Assembly: GCA_903930165.1 (NCBI GenBank)
Contig: CAIYXO010000175.1
Coordinates: 1 to 7,782 of the forward strand
Length of the DNA stretch: 7,782 nucleotides
Origin: an uncultured Verrucomicrobiota bacterium
GTDB taxonomy: Bacteria; Verrucomicrobiota; Verrucomicrobiia; Limisphaerales; UBA9464
Direction of reading: 5' to 3'
Below are positions 1 through 5,222 of the stretch, in pieces; position 1 is the stretch's first letter; the number at the start of each line of letters is the position of its first letter. The notes below the pieces were generated by a model. That model was not told where the DNA came from. It made no database searches and worked only from the letters and a program-made list of their open reading frames with translations. Both the position numbers and the translations under genes were made by a program.

Positions 1-952
1 CGGCAAGACCCACCTGATCCGCTCCGCCGCCGAGCTGATCGGCGTCCCCTTCGTGAAGGCCGACGCCACCAAGTTCAGCGAGACCGGTTACGTCGGCGGC
101 GATGTCGACGATCTCGTCCGCGACCTCGTCCGCCGGGCGGGCGGCAGCGTCAAGAAGGCCTCCCATGGCATCATCTACCTCGACGAAGTGGACAAGCTGG
201 CGACCCGCGGGGAAGGCGGGGGACGCGACGTCTCCGGCCGCGGGGTGCAGACGAACCTGCTGAAGCTGATGGAGGACGGCGACGTTCCGTTGGTCTCGCC
301 GAACGACATGACCGGCCAGATCCAGAATGCGATGAGCGCGATGCGGGGCGGTGGATCGGCCCAACCGGAGACGATCAACACCCGTCACATCCTCTTCATC
401 GTGAGCGGCGCCTTCGCCGGGATGGAGAAGCAGATCCGGCATCGGCTTGCAGAAGCCGCCGGCGCCGAAGGCGGGACGCCGGCGCGGGCGAAGGTGCAGC
501 GCCTGGAGGCCGACGAGCTGTACGCCCGGGCGATGACCGCCGACTTCATCCAATACGGCCTCGAGCCGGAGTTCGTCGGACGCCTTCCGGTCCGCGTGGC
601 CTGCCATGGATTGGACACCGGACATCTGTTCGAGGTGCTTCGCCGGAGCGAAAGCAGCCTGATCCGCCAATATGAGCGGGCCTTCGCCGCCTATGGCATC
701 ACCGCGGAGTTCACCGACGACGGCCTGAGGCGCCTGGCCGAGTTGGCCACCGGCGAGAACACCGGTGCACGCGGGCTCATGACCGTCTGCGAGCGTGTCT
801 TCCGCGACCTGAAGTTCGCACTCCCTTCGAGCCGGGTCCGGTCCTTCCAGGTCACGCCGGAACTGGTCGAGAAGCCCGCTGTCGTTCTCAAGCGCCTCCT
901 GTCAGAGGCCCGGTCCGCGAAGCCCCGCAAGGAGCCGCCGGCCGCGGAATGA
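1..952 (+). CDS. ClpX-like AAA+ ATPase (5' end missing)
   Basis: This is the 3' part of an ATP-driven protein unfoldase of the ClpX/HslU clade. The frame is open from base 2, where it begins with Gly-Lys-Thr, the end of a Walker A motif, so the true start is before the window. ClpX landmarks follow in the right order: a GYVG pore loop at 86-97, Walker B GIIYLDEVD at 167-193, DVSGRGVQ at about 227-250, a sensor-1 strand ILFIVSGAFAG at about 389-421, FVGRLP with the presumed arginine finger at 581-583, and the sensor-2 GAR motif at 764-772. The C-terminal tail is short and charged. Two ClpX-specific loops are absent: no RKH-type loop between about 272 and 385, and no Ile/Leu-Gly-Phe tripeptide between about 443 and 547. 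I therefore infer a ClpX paralogue that probably works without ClpP, rather than canonical ClpX. Whether an N-terminal zinc finger exists cannot be seen. It is convergent with the flavin oxidoreductase gene, 3 bases away. Confidence 0.9.
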   Translation, partial: GKTHLIRSAAELIGVPFVKADATKFSETGYVGGDVDDLVRDLVRRAGGSVKKASHGIIYLDEVDKLATRGEGGGRDVSGRGVQTNLLKLMEDGDVPLVSPNDMTGQIQNAMSAMRGGGSAQPETINTRHILFIVSGAFAGMEKQIRHRLAEAAGAEGGTPARAKVQRLEADELYARAMTADFIQYGLEPEFVGRLPVRVACHGLDTGHLFEVLRRSESSLIRQYERAFAAYGITAEFTDDGLRRLAELATGENTGARGLMTVCERVFRDLKFALPSSRVRSFQVTPELVEKPAVVLKRLLSEARSAKPRKEPPAAE

Positions 953-955
953 CGG

Positions 956-2398
956 CTAGCGGAGAGCCTTCAGCCGGACCGCGTCGGGATGCGCCTTGTA
1001 GAAGTCGTCGAGGGGGAAGCAGCCGCTCACCAGACCGTTGCGGGGCCCTGTGGTGCATTCGCTGAACGTCCGGCAGATGCGGCGACGTTGGACGGTTCTT
1101 CCGGCGAGAACGTCCGCCGGAAGTTCCGGATAGCTGAGCACCATCCGGCCGAGTCCGACGACGTCCACGTGGCCGGCGGCCACCTGGGCCGAAGCGACCT
1201 GCGGCAGCCAGTCCTGGAGGTAGGTGTAGGCGGATCCGACGACGACGAGGTCCGGGAACGCCGCCTTGGCGCGGGCGACCGCTTGGATCTGGCGGACCAC
1301 ACCCACCAGCGGGTCCTCCGGGGGCAGATAGCCGTCGCTGGGCGGTGTCGAGGCGGGACGCTGAAGGTGGGGATTGTAGTACGGGCTGGCGGCCGTGAGG
1401 CAGACCAGGCGGATGCCAAGTCCTATGAGGAGCTCCAGGAACCGGTACGGCTCGGTGGGATCCTGTTCGAGGGCGTTCTTCGGATCCGCGCCGAAGGCGT
1501 AGGGGTAGTCGCCCTCCCATGGTGTCGGGATGCCGGATCCGTCGGGCCCCTTCTGGAACGGGAAGGAGTCGAACAGGCTGAGCCGGACACCGATGGCGAG
1601 TCCCGGCGCATCGCGGCGGATTCCCTCGACGATCTCGGTGAGGAAGCGGGTCCGGTTCACGAAGGAGCCGCCGTAGCGGCCCTGTCGGGTCACAGCCGAG
1701 AGGAACTCGTGTCCGAGGTAGCCATGGCAGTGCTTGATGTCCACGAACCCGAAGCCCGCCTCCCGGGAGCGGACCGCGGCGGCGACGATGTCCCCGACCA
1801 GATCCGAGACCTCGGTGTCGGTGAGCACGGCCGAGTCCCCGGTGATGCCGAAGCGCGCGTCGAGGAGCGGATGCCGGTAGGCGATGCGGGGTTCGAGCCT
1901 CTTCGGATCGTTGGGACGGGCGAAGCGGCCGGAGTGGGTCAGCTGGACACCCACGAGGAGGTCGTCGGTCCCGCCATGGACCCGCTGGTGTTCGGCCACG
2001 AGTGCGGTCCGCAGTCCGGCGATGTCGCCGACATGATCCGGTGAGAAGACCAGTTGCCGCGGGTTCGCGCGTCCGTCGTGCCTCACCGCCACGGCCTCGC
2101 CGCCCCACACCAGCTTCGCACCGCTCTCTCCGAAGCGCCTCCAGCGACGGCGGACCAGTTCGGTGGGGCGTCCATCCGCGGTTCCGTCCCATCCTTCCAT
2201 GGGCAGGATCGCGAAGCGGTTGCCGATGGCATGGGGGACACCGATTCCTGCCGGGATGGGGCGGCCCAGGATCTCCGGTCGGGGCGACGCGTCGAACGAC
2301 AGCGGAAGGCCGAGCTCGGATAGGCGGCGTTGGAAAACCTCCGGGGAGTTGAGGGTGGCTATCTTTGGAAAGTGCATCCGGGAAAGGGAGGCGGACAT
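956..2398 (-). CDS. NADH:flavin oxidoreductase, old yellow enzyme family
   Basis: This 480-residue protein is predicted to be a cytoplasmic FMN-dependent TIM-barrel ene-reductase; its substrate is unknown. Family landmarks are QLTHSGR (152-158, usually QLWHAGR), HGYLGHEFLS (225-234, usually HGYLLxQFLSP), RYGGSFVNRTRFL (241-253, usually YGGSxENRxRFL) and the phosphate-site segment GLGRMVLSYPELP (415-427). It is longer than simple OYEs (about 340-370 residues) but lacks the second flavin/NAD domain of dienoyl-CoA reductases and trimethylamine dehydrogenase. Two oddities are visible. The substrate-binding pair, usually His-x-x-His/Asn, reads Lys222-His-Cys-His225. The C-terminal cysteine cluster reads Cys442, Phe445, Cys448, Cys460, where 4Fe-4S relatives have four Cys. 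The chosen ATG at 2396-2398 follows the MFS stop by 28 bases; Met8 (2375-2377) is an alternative, and neither has a clear Shine-Dalgarno sequence. It is probably co-transcribed with the exporter. Family confidence is high; substrate and cluster content are unknown. Confidence 0.92.
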   Translation of the reverse strand: MSASLSRMHFPKIATLNSPEVFQRRLSELGLPLSFDASPRPEILGRPIPAGIGVPHAIGNRFAILPMEGWDGTADGRPTELVRRRWRRFGESGAKLVWGGEAVAVRHDGRANPRQLVFSPDHVGDIAGLRTALVAEHQRVHGGTDDLLVGVQLTHSGRFARPNDPKRLEPRIAYRHPLLDARFGITGDSAVLTDTEVSDLVGDIVAAAVRSREAGFGFVDIKHCHGYLGHEFLSAVTRQGRYGGSFVNRTRFLTEIVEGIRRDAPGLAIGVRLSLFDSFPFQKGPDGSGIPTPWEGDYPYAFGADPKNALEQDPTEPYRFLELLIGLGIRLVCLTAASPYYNPHLQRPASTPPSDGYLPPEDPLVGVVRQIQAVARAKAAFPDLVVVGSAYTYLQDWLPQVASAQVAAGHVDVVGLGRMVLSYPELPADVLAGRTVQRRRICRTFSECTTGPRNGLVSGCFPLDDFYKAHPDAVRLKALR

Positions 2399-2426
2399 TG
2401 CGGTTGGCGAGCGCAGCCGGTCGACG

Positions 2427-3689
2427 TCAGTGGCCGTGGGGGACGTTGCCGGCGTCGGGGGCCTTGGGGCCGTTCCCCGGTCGGGAAGGGAACCGGTTCA
2501 GGGCCTTGACCACGGAGACCAAGGCGACCGACGCGAGGACGGCGGAAACCAGGAAAGGGGCGCCCGGGAAGACGAACGGAGCGGAAGGTCCGATGAAGAA
2601 GGAGAAGACCTGGGTTCCCAACAGCGGTCCGATCACGCCGGCGACGCTCATCAGACTCTGCATGGCCCCCTGGACCGCGCCCTGTTCATTGGCCGGGACA
2701 CGGTGTGCGACAAGGGCCTGCATGGCGGGTTGGGCGATGCCGCCCATGCAGCCGATCAGCAAGGGCAGGAACAACATCCATCCGGTCGCCGAGAAGGCGT
2801 ATCCGACGTAGCTGACCAACACGAGGGTGAGACCGATCTTCACGGACCTGATCTCGCCGAGCTTCGGCACGACCACGCGGGCGAGTCCGCCTTGGACGAT
2901 CGCGGCCAGCAGCCCGACGAAGGCCAACGATCCGCCGACCGCCTTCGGGGACCATTGGAAGCGGTACTCCGTGTAGATGGCCCAAAGGCTGTGGAGGATG
3001 AGCATCGCCACGCCGCCGAGGAACGTGGACAACGCGAGTCCACCCACCATGGGGTAGCGTGAAAGAGCCAGGAGGGAACCGAGCGGATTGGCGCGCTTCC
3101 AGTCGAAGCGGCGCCGGTTCTCAACGGCCAGCGATTCGGGCAACACGAAGAACCCGTAGAGCCAGTTGGTGAGGGAGAGCCCGGCGGCGACCAGGAAGGG
3201 CAGCTTCAGGTCGGTGGCTCCCAGCCATCCGCCGAGGGCCGGTCCCGTGATGAATCCCAGTCCGAACGCGGCTCCGATGATGCCGAAGTTCGCGGCACGC
3301 TTCTCCGGCGTGCTGATGTCGGCGATGTAGGCCGTGGCGGCGGTGAAGTTCGCGCCGGACATGCCCGCGACGACCCGCCCCACGTAGAACCACCCGAGGT
3401 TCGGCGCGAAGGCGAGGAGGATGTAGTCGAGTCCTCCGCCGAAGAGCGATCCGAGGATCACCGGCCGACGTCCATACCGGTCGGAAAGATTGCCAAGGAT
3501 GGGCGCGAAGACGAACTGCATCAGCGCGTAGAGCGAGGACAGGACACCCACGGTGATGGAGGCCTTCGAGGTGTTCCCACCGTGGAAGTTCTCCACCAGC
3601 TTCGGAAGGATCGGGATGATCAGGCCGATCCCCAGCACGTCGAGGAAGAGCGTGACGAAGATGAATCCGAGTGCCGGTCGGCGGTTCAT
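2427..3689 (-). CDS. MFS exporter, TCR/Tet (TetA-like) family
   Basis: This is a predicted inner-membrane proton-coupled drug or metabolite exporter of 420 residues, the usual size for 12-helix Tet-type carriers. Helix 1 carries LDVLGIGLIIPILP (16-29), close to the TetA signature with its membrane Asp (Asp17). The helix 2-3 loop holds motif A, GNLSDRYGRRP (66-76). Helix 5 holds the antiporter motif C-like GFITGPALGGWLG (145-157). Hydrophobic segments continue to about residue 400, followed by a Gly/Pro/His tail. I chose the ATG at 3687-3689 because it directly precedes helix 1 and has GGAAGG about 11 bases upstream (3701-3706 on the plus strand). A longer reading to 3881 would add an Arg-rich stretch and overlap pgpA by more than 120 bases. 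It lies 68 bases after pgpA and 28 before the flavin oxidoreductase gene. The substrate cannot be deduced; calling it a tetracycline resistance gene would be unsupported. Confidence 0.92.
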   Translation of the reverse strand: MNRRPALGFIFVTLFLDVLGIGLIIPILPKLVENFHGGNTSKASITVGVLSSLYALMQFVFAPILGNLSDRYGRRPVILGSLFGGGLDYILLAFAPNLGWFYVGRVVAGMSGANFTAATAYIADISTPEKRAANFGIIGAAFGLGFITGPALGGWLGATDLKLPFLVAAGLSLTNWLYGFFVLPESLAVENRRRFDWKRANPLGSLLALSRYPMVGGLALSTFLGGVAMLILHSLWAIYTEYRFQWSPKAVGGSLAFVGLLAAIVQGGLARVVVPKLGEIRSVKIGLTLVLVSYVGYAFSATGWMLFLPLLIGCMGGIAQPAMQALVAHRVPANEQGAVQGAMQSLMSVAGVIGPLLGTQVFSFFIGPSAPFVFPGAPFLVSAVLASVALVSVVKALNRFPSRPGNGPKAPDAGNVPHGH

Positions 3690-3732
3690 GCGCCGCCCAT
3701 CCTTCCCGATGCGGTCGGGGCCGGCAATGGCG

Positions 3733-3750
3733 TCACCGGCCGGCCGGTGA
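3733..3750. repeat. 18-base perfect palindrome between pgpA and MFS gene
   Basis: TCACCGGCCGGCCGGTGA reads the same on both strands. It begins 8 bases after the pgpA stop codon and ends 43 bases before the exporter's start codon. It could be a regulator's operator or, in RNA, a 7-base-pair stem with a CCGG loop. It does not look like a Rho-independent terminator: on the minus strand the T-run lies before the stem, and no T-run follows it on either strand. In such GC-rich DNA the GGCC core alone is unremarkable; the symmetric TCA/TGA arms make it more notable. Confidence 0.5.
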
Positions 3751-3757
3751 AAAAGCG

Positions 3758-4264
3758 TCAGAACCGGGGCAACAAGATGGACAGCGGGACCAGCACGCCG
3801 CCGGCGATGAGCGCGGCGGCGATGTCGTCGACGACGACACCCAATCCGCCGTGGAGGTTTTGGAGGCTGCGGATCGGCCATGGCTTCCAGATGTCGAGGA
3901 CTCGGAACAGGAGGAAGCCGGCGACCCAGACCGGCCAGGCGACGTGGACGTCATTGGGTGGCGGTTGGGAATGCCAATAGGCCGAAGCCGGAAGGAACAC
4001 CAGCGGCATGGCGACGATCTCGTCGAAGACCACGGAGCCGGGATCCTTCCGTCCGAGGATGCGCTCGCCCGCCGCGCAGACCGGGACCGCGAGGATCGCC
4101 AGAGCGACCGCGATCGCGGCTTGAGCCAGCACCGGCAGCTTCAGCAGTGGGTAGGAGAGAGCAAGCCCCACCAGGCTCCCCCAGGTGCCGGGGCCCGGAC
4201 GCAGACGGCCCGAGCCGAACCCCTGGGCGATCCACAGGAGAAACCGGTCGCTTTGGAAGGTCAC
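3758..4264 (-). CDS. pgpA: Phosphatidylglycerophosphatase A
   Basis: PgpA removes the phosphate from phosphatidylglycerol phosphate in the inner membrane, the last step of phosphatidylglycerol synthesis. From the chosen start the protein has 168 residues, against 172 in E. coli. The family blocks are all present: GFGSGRLRPGPGTWGSL (15-31), DPGSVVFDEIVAM (74-86, with the conserved Asp-Glu pair), FRVLDIWKPWPIR (120-132) and HGGLGVVVDDIAA (138-150, with the conserved Asp pair). Hydrophobic stretches at about 31-63, 84-94 and 109-124, plus a C-terminal segment at about 147-165, fit a small multi-pass membrane protein. The start is uncertain. GTG at 4262-4264 gives normal family length, while an in-frame TTG at 4307-4309 would add 15 Pro/Gly-rich residues; neither has a good ribosome-binding site. 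It follows the broken hydrolase by 87 bases (42 with the TTG start) and precedes the exporter by 68. The function call is firm; the start is not. Confidence 0.9.
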   Translation of the reverse strand: MTFQSDRFLLWIAQGFGSGRLRPGPGTWGSLVGLALSYPLLKLPVLAQAAIAVALAILAVPVCAAGERILGRKDPGSVVFDEIVAMPLVFLPASAYWHSQPPPNDVHVAWPVWVAGFLLFRVLDIWKPWPIRSLQNLHGGLGVVVDDIAAALIAGGVLVPLSILLPRF

Positions 4265-4351
4265 GATGCGACCAGCATTCCCGGGAAGCCCGGCTGGTGG
4301 AAGCGGCAAGGCGTTCGTGAAAGCTTTGAGGGATCCACGACGGTCTGTTCC

Positions 4352-5214
4352 TCACTTCAACCGTGACCGGATCCATTCCAGTGACTCCCGTTGCCATCGG
4401 TCCCAGGAGGCGCCTTTGTAGCCGTTCAAGCCGTGGTCGCCATCCGGCAGTTCCACGAGGGCGTGGGGAACCCCGGCGGCCCTGAGCGATTCCGCCATCA
4501 TCCGGCTGTTTCCGATGCCCACGGCCCGGTCGTCCACGGCATGCGCGAGGAAGATCGGTGGTGTCTTGGCGGTGACCTGCCGCTCGGTGGAGAACCGCTT
4601 CACGAGCTCGATGCCGGGATCCTTGCCGAGCAGGTTATCGCGGGAACCGTGGTGTCCCTCTGGGCCCATGGTGATGACCGGATAGACGAGGATCGCGAAG
4701 TCGGGTCGGGAACCGAGGCGCTCAACGGGATCCGTCGCACCGGAGTCCCCGGCGTCGAAGAGGGTGGCGCGGTGGCGGCGAGGTGCCCGCCGGCGGAGAA
4801 TCCCATGATACCGACACGGTTCGTCTTCACGCCCCATTCGGCCGCGTGAAGCCTCGCCAGACGGATCGCCCGCTTCGCGTCCAGCAGCGGCACCTCGGAC
4901 CTGCCCGCCGGAAGCCGATACTCCAGCACCAACGCGGAGACCCCATGGCCGTTGAGCCAGTGGGCGATCCCGTGGCCCTCAGGACCGGTGACCAGACCGC
5001 CATAGCCGCCGCCTGGACAGACGACGATCACCGTTCCGTCCGGTTTGGAAGCCCGGTGGAAGGTGATCGCTGGTTTCGCCGTCGCCTCAACGCCGCCCCT
5101 TCCGTCCGGTGCCCCGGCCGACCACAGGGGCATCAGGATCGGGCCGGCCGGCCGGATCTCCTCGGCCCATGCCTGAAGGGCTGCGAGCAGGCAGAGGAAC
5201 AGTGGAAGGCGCAT
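4352..5214 (-). pseudogene. Secreted alpha/beta hydrolase (esterase-like), frameshifted
   Basis: This is an alpha/beta-hydrolase of the acetyl-xylan-esterase/BD-FAE-like type, which usually removes ester groups from plant polysaccharides outside the cytoplasm. The ATG at 5212-5214 begins a signal peptide (MRLPLFLCLLAALQAWA, then EE). The first frame contains the oxyanion-hole segment CPGGGYGG and the nucleophile elbow GFSAGG, with catalytic Ser at 4795-4797. Near 4764-4773 the homology jumps to another frame, which carries RPDFAILVYP, HAVDD (acid residue at 4529-4534) and GDHGLNGYKG (catalytic His at 4433-4435), ending at 4352. Restoring one base near 4768 joins GGHLAAT to ATLFDAGD and gives exactly 288 codons including stop, so every catalytic element is present but split. 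It could be a recent pseudogene or a sequencing error. The start lies 8 bases after the DUF1553 stop; a TTG at 5224-5226 overlapping that stop is an alternative but less likely start. Confidence 0.85.
4764..4773 (-). other. Apparent one-base deletion (frameshift site)
   Basis: On the minus strand the text reads ACC GCG CCA CCC in the first frame, while the hydrolase continues as GCC ACC CTC in the next one. Inserting a single G after GCG (GCG GCC ACC) restores a continuous reading frame and a family-like sequence across the junction. The site is a GC-rich run of GCC/ACC-like triplets, where polymerase slippage or base-calling errors are plausible. It does not resemble a programmed slippery heptamer. 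Confidence 0.75.
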
Positions 5215-5222
5215 GGGATTCT

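Noticed and set aside
989..2044. Long plus-strand open frame (351 codons) opposite the flavin oxidoreductase gene
   Set aside because: It is fully antisense to a well-supported gene, has no recognisable domain, and its composition mirrors the opposite strand's codons.
888..2192. Long minus-strand open frame (434 codons) overlapping the flavin oxidoreductase gene
   Set aside because: The translation is Arg/Pro/Gly-rich with no family features. It is a shifted-frame shadow of a clearly recognised gene, as expected in GC-rich DNA.
2163..3062. Plus-strand open frame of 299 codons across the oxidoreductase–exporter junction
   Set aside because: The translation is a low-complexity Gly/Asp/Glu/Arg/His mixture antisense to membrane helices, without a start signal or homology.
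3733..3760. Palindrome after pgpA as a Rho-independent terminator
   Set aside because: A terminator needs a T-run after the stem in the transcribed strand. On the minus strand the T-run comes before the stem, and on the plus strand the stem is followed by A residues.
3690..3881. N-terminal extension of the MFS exporter (64 more residues)
   Set aside because: It is strongly Arg-rich, overlaps pgpA by more than 120 bases and would precede the normal first helix. The internal ATG has a ribosome-binding-like GGAAGG.
3671..4366. Plus-strand open frame of 231 codons antisense to pgpA
   Set aside because: pgpA on the other strand has all family motifs, and this frame shows only charged low-complexity sequence.
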